Shown piece by piece: positions 17,448-26,354 of a stretch of DNA of 64,000 nucleotides. Under the pieces are notes generated by a model. The model saw only the letters and a list, made by a program, of their open reading frames with translations, was not told the origin of the DNA and ran no database searches. Made by a program: the position numbers and the translations under genes. Origin of the DNA: Actinophytocola sp963825445 (GTDB lineage Bacteria > Actinomycetota > Actinomycetes > Mycobacteriales > Pseudonocardiaceae); NCBI GenBank assembly GCA_963825445.1, contig CAWGTM010000010.1, forward strand, positions 124,001 to 188,000. The letters run 5' to 3'. The stretch's first letter is position 1. Each line of letters opens with the position of its first letter.

Positions 17448-18299
17448 GTGACCACCACGCACACCAAGCCGCCGTTTCGCCGGCGCCGTCTCGGCCGGCG
17501 ACTGCGGGCCCTGCGCGAGTCGACCGGCCTGACGCTGGAGGCCGCCGCGCCGAGGCTGGACCTGAGCCGCAGCTCGCTGTTCCGCGTCGAGAGCGGCGAG
17601 ACCCGGGCCAGCGTCCACCTGGTCCGGTCGATGATGGACCTCTACGACCGCTTCGACCCCGATCTCCTCGACGCCGTCCGCGCCGCACTCAAACCGAGCT
17701 GGTTCACCGCCTACGACGTGCGGGACATGGGCTACATCGACGCGGAGACCGAGGCGGATCGGGTCTGGGCCTATCCGGGCATGCACCTGCCCGGCCTGCT
17801 GCACACCGAGGCGTACATCCATGCGTTGTTCGGTCAGGCGCACCGCCGCCGGAGCGCCGAGCAGGTGGACAACCAGATCGCCGTGCGGCGCATCCGCCAG
17901 CGGCGGCTCACCAGCGAGGACGACCCGCTCGACCTGGTCGCGCTCGTCGACGAGGCCGCCCTGACCCGCGAGATCGGCGGCCCGGCGGTGCTGCGGGCCC
18001 AGCTCGACCACCTGGTCATGATGGCCGAGCTGCCCACGGTCACCCTCCACGTGCTGCCCCAGCGACAGTGCTCGGCCAACGCCCTGGACGGCGGGTTCAC
18101 CCTGCTGGGCTTCCCCACGCCCGACGAGCCGGAACTGCTCTACCACGAGTACGTGACCGGCGCGCTGCACATCGAGGACGAGGCCGAGGTCCGGGAGGCT
18201 AGACTGGTGTTCGACTCGCTCCGAGGCGAGGCGCTGAACCCAGCGGACTCGGTGGCGCTGATCGAGCGACACGCCGGCGAGTTGCCCGCACCATCATGA
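17448..18299 (+). CDS. XRE-type regulator with DUF5753 (Scr1 family)
   Basis: 283 residues: N-terminal helix-turn-helix (RRLGRRLRALRESTGLTLEA, SRSSLFRVESGE) and the C-terminal domain DUF5753 (WAYPGMHLPGLLHTEAYIHA, VTLHVLPQ, GGFTLLGFP, YHEYVTGALHIED). In actinomycetes such proteins are paired with small DUF397 proteins and control development or secondary metabolism. The next gene is exactly such a partner, overlapping by four bases. GTG 17448 with GGAAAGG upstream. It lies beside the oxidoreductase remnant, consistent with an accessory insertion between rarA and alaS. Confidence 0.9.
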   Translation: MTTTHTKPPFRRRRLGRRLRALRESTGLTLEAAAPRLDLSRSSLFRVESGETRASVHLVRSMMDLYDRFDPDLLDAVRAALKPSWFTAYDVRDMGYIDAETEADRVWAYPGMHLPGLLHTEAYIHALFGQAHRRRSAEQVDNQIAVRRIRQRRLTSEDDPLDLVALVDEAALTREIGGPAVLRAQLDHLVMMAELPTVTLHVLPQRQCSANALDGGFTLLGFPTPDEPELLYHEYVTGALHIEDEAEVREARLVFDSLRGEALNPADSVALIERHAGELPAPS

Positions 18300-18505
18300 A
18301 AGAGGCGAGCACAGTGTCCACAGTGGACCTCGCCGGGCTGTCCTGGCGCAAGAGCAGCCGCAGCACGGCCAACGGCGACAACGGCAACTGCGTCGAGATC
18401 GCGTTCGCCGGCCCCGCGGTCGCCGTGCGCGACTCCAAGAACCCCGACGCCGCCACCCTCGCCGTGCCGGCGGCGGCGTTCGCCGCGCTCCTCGGCGCGA
18501 TCTAA
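18296..18505 (+). CDS. DUF397 domain protein, partner of the XRE regulator
   Basis: 69-residue DUF397 protein. The family signature is complete: LSWRKSSRSTANGDNGNCVE, then VAVRDSKNPDA, then an Ala-rich AAAFAALLGAI end. ATG 18296 overlaps the regulator stop (ATGA), so the pair is translationally coupled at matched dose, as expected for interacting partners. DUF397 proteins are thought to bind and modulate the Scr1-type partner. The following 109 bp hold no gene. Confidence 0.92.
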   Translation: MKEASTVSTVDLAGLSWRKSSRSTANGDNGNCVEIAFAGPAVAVRDSKNPDAATLAVPAAAFAALLGAI

Positions 18506-18614
18506 TACCCCGCTCCACACACGCCCGAACCGGGGACCGTGAGCCGAACAGGCCACTGTCGGGGTAGCGCGGTAGCCTGACCCGCATCCCAGGACCACGC
18601 ACCAAGGAGGGCTC

Positions 18615-19025
18615 GTGTCAGCAGGGCAGGTCGCCGCACTGATCGCGGCCGGCGCATTCGTGCTGCTCGTACTGCTGCTGGCGATCCCGTTGATCAAGCT
18701 CGGGCGAACTCTCGACGAGGCGACCATCGCGATCCGCAAGGCGCACACCAACACCGATCCGCTGTTCAGCGAGGCCAACACCACGCTGAACCACGTCAAC
18801 TCCCAGCTCGAGCGGGTCGACGGCATCACGGCGAACACCCAGGCCGTCACCGGCAACGTCTCGGCGTTGACCTCCGTGTTCACCGCCACGCTCGGCGGCC
18901 CGCTCGTGAAGGCCGCCGCGTTCTCCTACGGCGTGAGCAAGGCGCTGAAGGCCCGCCGCAAGGTCAAGGCGGCCGCCGACGGCAAGCACGCCCGGCGCGG
19001 GAAGCGCAAGGGAGCCAAGTCGTGA
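18615..19025 (+). CDS. DUF948 family membrane-anchored protein
   Basis: 136 residues. One N-terminal membrane helix (VAALIAAGAFVLLVLLLAIP) is followed by a helical, probably coiled-coil segment (ANTTLNHVNSQLERVDGITA) and a very basic C-terminus (KARRKVKAAADGKHARRGKR). This DUF948 gene and the next gene sit upstream of alaS in many actinobacteria. GTG 18615 with AAGGAGGG upstream. Likely an envelope-associated accessory protein; function not known. Confidence 0.85.
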   Translation: MSAGQVAALIAAGAFVLLVLLLAIPLIKLGRTLDEATIAIRKAHTNTDPLFSEANTTLNHVNSQLERVDGITANTQAVTGNVSALTSVFTATLGGPLVKAAAFSYGVSKALKARRKVKAAADGKHARRGKRKGAKS

Positions 19026-19095
19026 GCGAGCTTGCGAGCGAACCAATGTCACAGGGTCACCGCGAGCGGCGGATCCGAGCCTGCGAGGAGACGTC

Positions 19096-19425
19096 GTGAG
19101 TCGCCTTTTCTGGCTTGGGCTCGGCGTCGCCACCGGCGTAGCCTTGACGAAGAAAGCCAAGGAGACCGCCCGTGCGGCCACCCCGGCGGGGTTGGCCGGC
19201 AACCTGGGCGAGGCCATGCGTGAACTCGCGGGCGCCATCGGTTCCTTCGGGGCCGACGTGCGTGCGGGCATGGTCGAACGGGAAGAGGAGTTGTCGGACG
19301 TGGTCGAGCAGCGGTCGGGTGTCAGCCCGGTGGCCCGCCACGCCCTCGGCGCTCGTGACAGTGCGCGCGACGAGCGGCGGCCGAGCCGGCCCTCCGACGC
19401 GCGAGCTCGCCGGGCGGGCAGCTGA
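19096..19425 (+). CDS. Small conserved protein upstream of alaS (DUF6167-like)
   Basis: 109 residues. The N-terminus SRLFWLGLGVATGVALTKKA is a short membrane or membrane-binding helix; the rest is helical then Arg-rich (DSARDERRPSRPSDARARR). Recognised mainly from position between DUF948 and alaS. GTG 19096 follows GAGGAG. The 70 bp before it contain GTGAGCGAGCTTGCGAGCG, a sequence type often scattered in actinobacterial intergenic regions. Confidence 0.65.
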   Translation: MSRLFWLGLGVATGVALTKKAKETARAATPAGLAGNLGEAMRELAGAIGSFGADVRAGMVEREEELSDVVEQRSGVSPVARHALGARDSARDERRPSRPSDARARRAGS

Positions 19426-19497
19426 ACCGCGCCCGCGGCGCGGGGCTGTCCGCCGAGGCTGGACACCCGTCGACTCTCTCTCCTTTGAGGACACACC

Positions 19498-22164
19498 GTG
19501 CAGACACACGAGATCCGTAAGCGATTTCTCGACCACTTCACCAACGCCGGCCACACCCTGGTGCCCAGTGCCTCGCTGATCCTGGACGACCCGAACCTGT
19601 TGTTCGTCAACGCGGGCATGGTCCAGTTCAAGCCGTACTTCCTGGGCGAGGAACCCGCGCCGTACCCGCGCGCCACCAGCGTGCAGAAGTGCGTGCGCAC
19701 CGGCGACATCGACGAGGTCGGCAAGACCACCCGCCACAACACGTTCTTCCAGATGGCGGGCAACTTCAGCTTCGGCGACTACTTCAAGGCGGGCGCGATC
19801 GAGCACGCCTGGCAACTGGTCACGGGCAGCCAGTCCGACGGCGGCTACGGCTTCGACCCCGACCGCATCTGGGTCACGGTCTACGAGACCGACGACGAGG
19901 CCATCGAGCTGTGGCGCAAGATCTCCGGCCTGCCCGACGAGCGGATCCAGCGCCGCGACGGCAAGGACAACTACTGGGACATGGGCGTGCCCGGACCCGG
20001 CGGTCCATGCTCGGAGATCTACTACGACCGCGGCGAGGCATTCGGCCGGCCCGGTGGACCCGTTGTTGATGAGGACCGCTACCTCGAGATCTGGAACCTC
20101 GTCTTCATGCAGGACGAGCGCGGCGAGCTGTCCCCGAAGCTCGGCCACCCGCCGGTCGGTGAGCTGCCGGCCAAGAACATCGACACCGGCATGGGCGTCG
20201 AGCGCGTCGCGTTCCTGCTCCAGGACGTGGAGAACGTCTACGAGACCGACCTCGTCCGCCCGGTGATCACCAAGGCCGAGGAGATGTCGGGTCGGCGCTA
20301 CGGCGGCAACCCGATCGACGACGTCCGCTTCCGCGTGATCGCCGACCACGCGCGCAGCGGCGTGATGCTGATCGGCGACGGCGTGACCCCCGGCAACGAG
20401 GCGCGCGGCTACGTGCTGCGGCGGCTGCTGCGCCGCATCGTCCGCTCGGTGCGGCTGCTCGGCGTCAACGAGCCGGTCCTGCCGGAGTTCGCGGCGGTCG
20501 TGCGCGACACCATGGGCGAGGCCTACCCCGACCTGGTGGCCGACTTCGCGCGCATCGAGTCGGTGGTGCGCAAGGAGGAGGAAACCTTCCTCACCACGCT
20601 GTCCAGCGGCTCGCGCATGTTCGACATGGCGGCGGAGCAGGTGAAGTCCGAGGGTCGCGCGATGCTGCCCGGCGCCAAGGCGTTCCAGCTCCACGACACC
20701 TACGGGTTCCCCATCGACCTGACGCTGGAAATGGCGTCCGAGCAGGGCCTCAAGGTCGACGAGGACGGGTTCCGCGAGCTGATGGCCCAGCAGCGGGCGC
20801 GGGCCAAGGCGGACGCGGCGTCGCGCAAGACCGGCCACGGCGACCCCACGCTCTACCGCGACCTGCTGGAGCAGGGGCCCACCGAGTTCACCGGCTACAC
20901 CGAGCTGGCGAGCGAGGCGAACATCCGCGGCATCATCCGCGACGGCAAGCGCGTCACGTCGGCGGGCGAGGGCGAGATCGTCGAGGTCGTGCTCGACCGC
21001 ACGCCGCTGTACGCGGAGTCCGGCGGCCAGGACAGCGACGCGGGCACCATCTCCGGTCCCGGCGTCGAGCTGGAGGTCCTCGACGTCCAGAAGATCAACC
21101 GCAAGCTGTGGGTCCACCAGGTCCGCGTCCGCCAGGGCGAGGTGGCCGAGGGCCTCCACGTCGAGGCGCAGGTCGACCCCGAGTGGCGGATCGGCGCGCG
21201 CCAGGGCCACTCCGGCACCCACGTGGTGCACGCGGCGCTGCGCCAGGTGCTCGGCCCGTCGGCGCTGCAGAGCGGTTCGTACAACAAGCCCGGCTACCTG
21301 CGGCTCGACTTCGCGTGGGGCGGCGGGCTCTCGCCCGAGACGCGCAGCGAGATCGAGGAGGTCTCGAACCTCGCGGTGCGCAAGGACCTGCCGGTCCGGG
21401 CGATCCACACGACGATTCCCGGCGCGCGGGAACTCGGCGCGCTCGCGCTGTTCGGCGAGACCTACGACGAGACGGTCCGCGTCATCGAGATCGGCGGCGA
21501 GTGGTCGCGCGAGCTGTGCGGTGGCACCCACGTGGAGCACTCGTCGCAGATCGGCCCGGTCACGCTGATCGGCGAGTCGTCGATCGGCTCCGGCGTCCGA
21601 CGCATCGAGGCCTACGTCGGCATGGACGCGATGCGGTTCCTGGCGACCGAGCGGGCGCTCGTGCAGAACGTGGCGGCCATGCTGAAGGTGCCCGACGCGG
21701 AGGTCCCCGGCCGGGTCGAGGCGTTGGTCGAAAGGCTGCGGGTGGCGGAGAAGGAGCTGGAGCGGATGCGTGGCGCGCAGCTGCTGTCGTCCGCGGGCAG
21801 CATCGCCGACCAGGCGGAGGACATCGGCGGCACGGCGCTCGTGGCGCTCGCGGTGCCCGACGGCATCGGCGGCAACGACCTGCGCTCGCTCGCGTCGGAG
21901 GTCCGCAACCGGCTCGGCGCGCGGCCCGGTGTCGTGGCGCTGTTCTCGGCCGACGGCGAGAAGGTCAGCTTCGTGGTGGCGACCACCTCGGCGGCGCGCG
22001 ACGCGGGTATCGCGGCGGGCAAGCTGGTGCCGGCGTTCGGCCCCGCCATCGGCGGTCGCGGTGGCGGCAAGCCCGACCTCGCGCAGGGCGGCGGCACCAA
22101 CCCGGCCGGCGTGCCGGAGGCGGTGTCCGAACTGCGCAAGGCGATCCTCGAGGTCACCACGTGA
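19498..22164 (+). CDS. alaS: Alanine--tRNA ligase
   Basis: Charges tRNA-Ala; 888 residues, usual length. Class II core: RKRFLDHFTNAGHTLVPSAS, LFVNAGMVQFKPYF, GKTTRHNTFFQMAGNFSFGD (motif 2 region). Editing-domain zinc ligands are in GHSGTHVVHAAL and ELCGGTHVEHS. C-Ala domain ends with GGRGGGKPDLAQGGG. The start is GTG 19498 after TTGAGGAC. It is followed by ruvX with a four-base overlap, opening the alaS-ruvX-mltG-aroE run. Confidence 0.97.
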   Translation: MQTHEIRKRFLDHFTNAGHTLVPSASLILDDPNLLFVNAGMVQFKPYFLGEEPAPYPRATSVQKCVRTGDIDEVGKTTRHNTFFQMAGNFSFGDYFKAGAIEHAWQLVTGSQSDGGYGFDPDRIWVTVYETDDEAIELWRKISGLPDERIQRRDGKDNYWDMGVPGPGGPCSEIYYDRGEAFGRPGGPVVDEDRYLEIWNLVFMQDERGELSPKLGHPPVGELPAKNIDTGMGVERVAFLLQDVENVYETDLVRPVITKAEEMSGRRYGGNPIDDVRFRVIADHARSGVMLIGDGVTPGNEARGYVLRRLLRRIVRSVRLLGVNEPVLPEFAAVVRDTMGEAYPDLVADFARIESVVRKEEETFLTTLSSGSRMFDMAAEQVKSEGRAMLPGAKAFQLHDTYGFPIDLTLEMASEQGLKVDEDGFRELMAQQRARAKADAASRKTGHGDPTLYRDLLEQGPTEFTGYTELASEANIRGIIRDGKRVTSAGEGEIVEVVLDRTPLYAESGGQDSDAGTISGPGVELEVLDVQKINRKLWVHQVRVRQGEVAEGLHVEAQVDPEWRIGARQGHSGTHVVHAALRQVLGPSALQSGSYNKPGYLRLDFAWGGGLSPETRSEIEEVSNLAVRKDLPVRAIHTTIPGARELGALALFGETYDETVRVIEIGGEWSRELCGGTHVEHSSQIGPVTLIGESSIGSGVRRIEAYVGMDAMRFLATERALVQNVAAMLKVPDAEVPGRVEALVERLRVAEKELERMRGAQLLSSAGSIADQAEDIGGTALVALAVPDGIGGNDLRSLASEVRNRLGARPGVVALFSADGEKVSFVVATTSAARDAGIAAGKLVPAFGPAIGGRGGGKPDLAQGGGTNPAGVPEAVSELRKAILEVTT

Positions 22165-22649
22165 CCGAGCCTGATCGGCCGGGCCCCGACGATCCGGGGC
22201 CCGGCCGCAGGCTTGGGGTGGATGTCGGATCTGTGAGGGTCGGGGTCGCACTGAGTGATCCCGGTCCCGTCCTCGCCACGCCACTCGTTACGCTGTCTCG
22301 CGACGAACGCTCGGACAGCGATCTGGACCGCCTGGCCGAGCTCGTCGCGGAGCACGAGGTGGTCGAAGTGGTGGTCGGTTTACCCAGGACGCTCGCCGCG
22401 CGTCACGGCAAGGCGGCGGCCATCGCGTCGTCGTACGCCCGACGACTCGCTCGTCGCGTCCGACCGGTTCCGGTCCGGCTGGCCGACGAAAGGTTGACCA
22501 CGGTCAGCGCCACCCGCATGCTCAGCGATCGCGGTGTTCGCGGCAAGCGACAGCGGGCGGTGGTCGACCAGGCGGCGGCCGTCGAGATTTTGCAGGCCTG
22601 GCTGGACGGGCGGGCCCAGGGCACGCCCCCGGAGGCGCAGGATCGATGA
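22161..22649 (+). CDS. ruvX: Putative pre-16S rRNA nuclease / Holliday junction resolvase-like RuvX (YqgF)
   Basis: RNase H-fold nuclease implicated in trimming the 5' end of 16S rRNA. 162 residues. LGVDVGSVRVGVALSD carries the first catalytic Asp, VVGLPRTLAARHG the substrate loop, RLADERLTTVSA the Glu, and DQAAAVEILQAWL the last Asp. GTG 22161 overlaps the alaS stop (GTGA). The first 17 residues are a Pro/Gly-rich extension. It overlaps mltG by four bases. Confidence 0.93.
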   Translation: MTEPDRPGPDDPGPGRRLGVDVGSVRVGVALSDPGPVLATPLVTLSRDERSDSDLDRLAELVAEHEVVEVVVGLPRTLAARHGKAAAIASSYARRLARRVRPVPVRLADERLTTVSATRMLSDRGVRGKRQRAVVDQAAAVEILQAWLDGRAQGTPPEAQDR

Positions 22650-23842
22650 GCAACGAAGAACTGGACCTCTTCTCCGATCAGCCGACCGAGCGGCGCAGAC
22701 CCGTCCGCAGACCGGCGAGTAAGCCCAAGAAGCGTCGGACGGCGCTGTGGGCGGTCATGGCCGTGGTGCTGCTGCTGATCGCGGCCGTTGTCGTCTACGT
22801 CGCCGGGCAGATCTTCAGCAGCGATGACGACTACTCCGGTGCCGGCAAGGAAGACGTCGTGGTGCGGGTGGAGGCGGGCAACTCCACCGGCGACATCGCG
22901 GCCACTCTCGCCGACGCCGGAGTGGTGGCCAGTTCCGCCGCGTTCGTGAGCGCCGCGGAGTCCGACAAGCGGATGGTCGGCATCCATCCTGGCTACTACG
23001 TGATGAAGACCGAGGCGTCCGGCGCCGAGGCGGTGAAGAGGATCCTCGACCCGGAGTCGCGGGTCGGCAACATCCAGATCCCGCCGGGCAGCACGATGCA
23101 CGACATCACGAAGACCGACGGCACAGTCGAACCGGGCGTGGTCAACCGGTTGGCGGCCGCGTCGTGCACCGACCTGAACGGCGAGAGCACCTGTGTCCCG
23201 GTCGAGGAGCTGCAGGCCGTGGCCGACACGGCCGATCTGGCGGCACTCGGCGTGCCGGACTGGGCGATCCCCAACGCGTCGGCCGCGGAACCGGCCCGGC
23301 GTCTCGAGGGACTGGTCCTGCCCGGTGTGTACGACGTGCGGCCGGGTTCTTCCGCCGAGGAGCTGTGGAAGCAGCTGGTCACCGATTCGGCCACGCAGCT
23401 GCAGGTGGTCGGCTGGCCGGACGCCGCGGCCGAGACCGGCTACACGCCCTACCAGGTGCTGACCATGGCGTCCCTGATCGAACGTGAGGCCGTCAAGATC
23501 GACTTCGGCAAGGTCTCGCGGGTGACGTACAACCGGCTGAAGGACGGCATGGAGTTGCAGTACGACTCCACCATCAACTACGTGCAGAACGAGCCGACCA
23601 TCCGCACGGACTCCGAGGACCGTGAGACGCCGGGACCGTACAACTCCTACCAGAACACCGGTCTGCCGCCCACGCCGATCTCCTCGCCCAGCAAGGAGGC
23701 GCTCGCGGCGGCGGTCGCGCCCGAGGAGGGCACATGGCTGTTCTTCGTGCGCTGCGAGACGAACGGCCTGTCGTGCTTCGCCACGACCAACGACGAGCAC
23801 GAGACGAACGTGGACCTGGCCCAGGAACGCGGTGCCTACTGA
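22646..23842 (+). CDS. mltG: Endolytic murein transglycosylase MltG (YceG-like)
   Basis: Membrane-anchored enzyme that cuts nascent peptidoglycan strands. 398 residues: a charged cytosolic N-terminus (RRRPVRRPASKPKKRR), one membrane helix (ALWAVMAVVLLLIAAVVVYV), then the YceG domain. Catalytic Glu is in MASLIEREAVK; the conserved QYDSTINYV and GPYNSYQNTGLPPTPISSPS follow. ATG 22646 overlaps ruvX. The gene overlaps aroE by 11 bases. Confidence 0.94.
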   Translation: MSNEELDLFSDQPTERRRPVRRPASKPKKRRTALWAVMAVVLLLIAAVVVYVAGQIFSSDDDYSGAGKEDVVVRVEAGNSTGDIAATLADAGVVASSAAFVSAAESDKRMVGIHPGYYVMKTEASGAEAVKRILDPESRVGNIQIPPGSTMHDITKTDGTVEPGVVNRLAAASCTDLNGESTCVPVEELQAVADTADLAALGVPDWAIPNASAAEPARRLEGLVLPGVYDVRPGSSAEELWKQLVTDSATQLQVVGWPDAAAETGYTPYQVLTMASLIEREAVKIDFGKVSRVTYNRLKDGMELQYDSTINYVQNEPTIRTDSEDRETPGPYNSYQNTGLPPTPISSPSKEALAAAVAPEEGTWLFFVRCETNGLSCFATTNDEHETNVDLAQERGAY

Positions 23843-24689
23843 CTTGGTTACCGCGTTTCGGGCCGCCGTTGTCGGTTCACCGGTGGCTCATTCGCTCTCG
23901 CCGGTCCTGCACCGGGCGGCCTACCGCGCGTTGGGCCTGACCGGCTGGAGCTACGACCGGATCGAGGCGGACGCGGCTGCCCTGCCGGCGCTGGTCGCGT
24001 CGTTGGACTCGACGTGGGCGGGCCTGTCGGTCACCATGCCCGGCAAGCGGGCGGCGCTCGAGTTGGCCGCCACGGCGACCCCGCGCGCGCTGGCCGTGGG
24101 GGCGGCGAACACGGTGGTGCCACGGGGTTCGGGGGAGTGGCACGCGGACTGCACGGACGTCGACGGGGTGGTCGGGGCACTGCGCGCGGCCGCCGGGTAC
24201 GTCCCGGTGGCGGGTGCGACCGGCGTGGTGATCGGTGCGGGCGGCACGGCGTGCGCGGCGATCGCGGGTCTGGCCGAGCTGGGTCTGTCGTCGGTGTCGG
24301 TGGTGGCGCGCGCGCCGGAACGTGCGCGGGACGCGGTGCGGTGCGGGGAAAAGCTGGGTCTCACGGTCGACCTGGTGCCCTGGGCGTCGCTGTCGTCGTT
24401 GGACTCGGTCGCGTCGGCCACCGTGCTGGTGAACACGGCGCCGTCCGCGGCGATAGCACCCCACGTGGCGGCGCTGGCGTCGGCGTCGTACGTGTTGGAC
24501 GTGATCTACCACCCGTGGCCGACCCCGCTGGCGCAGGCGCGGAACGGTCCGCTGGCGACCGGCCTGGACATGTTGCTGCACCAGGCGTTCGGCCAGGTCG
24601 AACAGTTCACCGGCCGGCCGGCACCCCGCGAGGCCATGCGCGACGCGTTGCACGAGGCGACCGGCGGGATACTAAAATTGCCGCTGTGA
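23832..24689 (+). CDS. aroE: Shikimate dehydrogenase
   Basis: Reduces 3-dehydroshikimate to shikimate with NADPH. 285 residues. GSPVAHSLSPVLHRAAY binds shikimate, the catalytic Lys is in SVTMPGKRAAL, the Asp in DCTDVDG, NADP-binding glycine motif is GVVIGAGGTACAA, and the C-terminal DMLLHQAFGQVEQFTG is typical. GTG 23832 lies inside the mltG end. This is the first of five shikimate genes in the window. It overlaps the next gene by four bases. Confidence 0.95.
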   Translation: MPTDLVTAFRAAVVGSPVAHSLSPVLHRAAYRALGLTGWSYDRIEADAAALPALVASLDSTWAGLSVTMPGKRAALELAATATPRALAVGAANTVVPRGSGEWHADCTDVDGVVGALRAAAGYVPVAGATGVVIGAGGTACAAIAGLAELGLSSVSVVARAPERARDAVRCGEKLGLTVDLVPWASLSSLDSVASATVLVNTAPSAAIAPHVAALASASYVLDVIYHPWPTPLAQARNGPLATGLDMLLHQAFGQVEQFTGRPAPREAMRDALHEATGGILKLPL

Positions 24690-25246
24690 CCGAGGACGAC
24701 AAGCTGCGCGCCGTGACGATCGGGGACCTGAAGCCGTACGCCGCGAAGGTCGTCATCGAGGACTACAACCCGGCGTGGCCGACCTGGTTCGCGGCGGACC
24801 GCACACTGATCACCGACGCGATAGGTGACATCGCGCTGTCCGTGGAACACACAGGTTCGACGTCGGTACCGGGCCTCCCGGCCAAACCGATCATCGACAT
24901 CCTGCTGCAGGTATCCGACTCGGCCGACGAGAGCACGTATGTGCCGCGACTGGAAGCCGCGGGTCTGACGCTGCGGATCCGCGAGCCGGAGGAGATGGAG
25001 CACCGGCTCCTCTACCGCCGCGGCGAGCCACACGACGTGAACCTGCATGTGTACTCGCCCGTGCACGCGGCCGGGGAGATCGCGAGAATCCTGGCCTTCC
25101 GCGACTGGCTGCGCACCCACGACGACGACCGAGACCGTTACGCCGCAACGAAACGCGAACTGTCCAAGAAGGACTGGAAGTTCGTGCAGAACTACGCGGA
25201 CGCGAAGACGGCGATCATCGAAGAGATCATCGCGAAGGCCCTCTGA
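24686..25246 (+). CDS. GrpB family (UPF0157) protein
   Basis: 186-residue GrpB-like nucleotidyltransferase-fold protein of unknown function. VIEDYNPAWPTWF, VEHTGSTSVPGLPAKPIIDI (the GS...D motif of this fold) and PHDVNLHVYSPVHAAG are the family signatures. GTG 24686 overlaps the aroE stop, so it is read with the aro genes. The C-terminus is helical and charged. The 78 bp to the next gene contain no feature I recognise. Confidence 0.85.
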   Translation: MTEDDKLRAVTIGDLKPYAAKVVIEDYNPAWPTWFAADRTLITDAIGDIALSVEHTGSTSVPGLPAKPIIDILLQVSDSADESTYVPRLEAAGLTLRIREPEEMEHRLLYRRGEPHDVNLHVYSPVHAAGEIARILAFRDWLRTHDDDRDRYAATKRELSKKDWKFVQNYADAKTAIIEEIIAKAL

Positions 25247-25324
25247 GGCACGAGACCGAGCGAATGGACCGTTCGCTCGGTCAAGTCCTTGCGGGGCTCT
25301 CGGTCGCAGGTCCACGGTGGACCC

Positions 25325-25963
25325 ATGGGTTTCTTCGTAGGTCTCACAGCAGGTGTCCTGGCAGGCGTGGTGGGTCATCGCGTACTGCGCACACTCCGCC
25401 GAGGCGCGACCGTCCACATGGGATGGTGCACGGGCGGCGTGGGTGCGCTGTGGTCGGTAGTGGCCTGGCGATTCGAGACGGGCTCTTTACCGTGGTGGTG
25501 GCTCCCGGTCCCGGCCACGGTGGCATGGTTCGGCGTCCTTCTGGTAGCGACCGACCTACGACACAGCCGCCTACCGAACGCGCTGACTCTCCCGGCCTAC
25601 CCGGTACTGGCCGTGGCCGTGGCGTTGGCGGCAAGCCAGACGACATGGCAACTGGCGGCAAGCGCGACCCTGGGCGCGCTGGTCCTGTACTGCCTGTACG
25701 CGGCCATCCGCCTGGTCCGCCCACTGGCCATGGGCGGCGGCGACGTCACACTGTCCGGCACGGTGGGCGCGGCCCTGGGCGCCGTCGGCTGGCCGGCGGT
25801 CCTGGTGGGCACCACCCTGGCGGCCGTCCTGACGCTCACCCTCCAGGCCCTGGCCCCCAAACGAACAAGAACCCGCTGGCACGCGGGCATCCCCCACGGC
25901 CCAGGCCTCCTGGCGGCCACGTTCCTCCTGACGACGTTCCCCGGCCCGACGATCCCACCCTGA
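25325..25963 (+). CDS. Prepilin peptidase, A24 family
   Basis: Membrane aspartic protease that processes type IV prepilin-like or Flp/Tad/Com leader peptides. 212 residues with about six membrane helices and no N-terminal methyltransferase domain. The two catalytic Asp lie in VATDLRHSRLPNAL and MGGGDVTLSG. No pilin genes are adjacent; an A24 peptidase beside aroC is common in actinobacteria. ATG 25325. The last 40 residues have many rare-for-the-operon CCC/CTC choices like the SGNH tail. Confidence 0.85.
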   Translation: MGFFVGLTAGVLAGVVGHRVLRTLRRGATVHMGWCTGGVGALWSVVAWRFETGSLPWWWLPVPATVAWFGVLLVATDLRHSRLPNALTLPAYPVLAVAVALAASQTTWQLAASATLGALVLYCLYAAIRLVRPLAMGGGDVTLSGTVGAALGAVGWPAVLVGTTLAAVLTLTLQALAPKRTRTRWHAGIPHGPGLLAATFLLTTFPGPTIPP

Positions 25964-25998
25964 CCGGCTCCCACGCGCCGATCCGCGCATCAACCCCG

Positions 25999-26086
25999 AC
26001 CGACCCGATCACTCGGCGGTCCCGATCGCCTGGCGAACCCGGCCCGACAACCCGGCGAACCGGGCAGCTTGGCGAACTCGTTCGCT
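25999..26086. repeat. Short degenerate 22-bp repeat cluster in the gap before aroC
   Basis: The 391-bp gap 25964-26354 has no gene. Within it two clear adjacent 22-bp units (26021-26042 and 26043-26064) share CCCGA...GGCGAAC, with weaker copies on both sides. The remainder shows a purine-rich AAGGAGG (about 26263) with no start codon at a useful distance, and probable aroC promoter sequence just before 26355. Confidence 0.5.
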
Positions 26087-26354
26087 CGGCGGAGCAGCAG
26101 GCGGCACGCAGACCCCGGCAGCGGACGGCCCGTCGGGAGCCGTGGCACCTGCTGTGACAACGCGGCCGCCGGTTCGTACCTCGAGACGCGTGTTCCGACA
26201 TGTGGAATCCCGGCCGAGTGACAAGACGCCACCGGAAGGCCACCACGAAGAAGAACCACCAGGAAGGAGGCACTACACGACAACCACACCCCGACCGGAC
26301 GACAAGTGACCGGTGCGGTCGTGGCCCACCAGCGCGGCATGACAGGATCAGCGG

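Noticed and set aside
19057..22284. Minus-strand open frame of 1075 codons opposite alaS
   Set aside because: Antisense artefact of alaS; composition rich in Arg/Val/Asp/His without domains.
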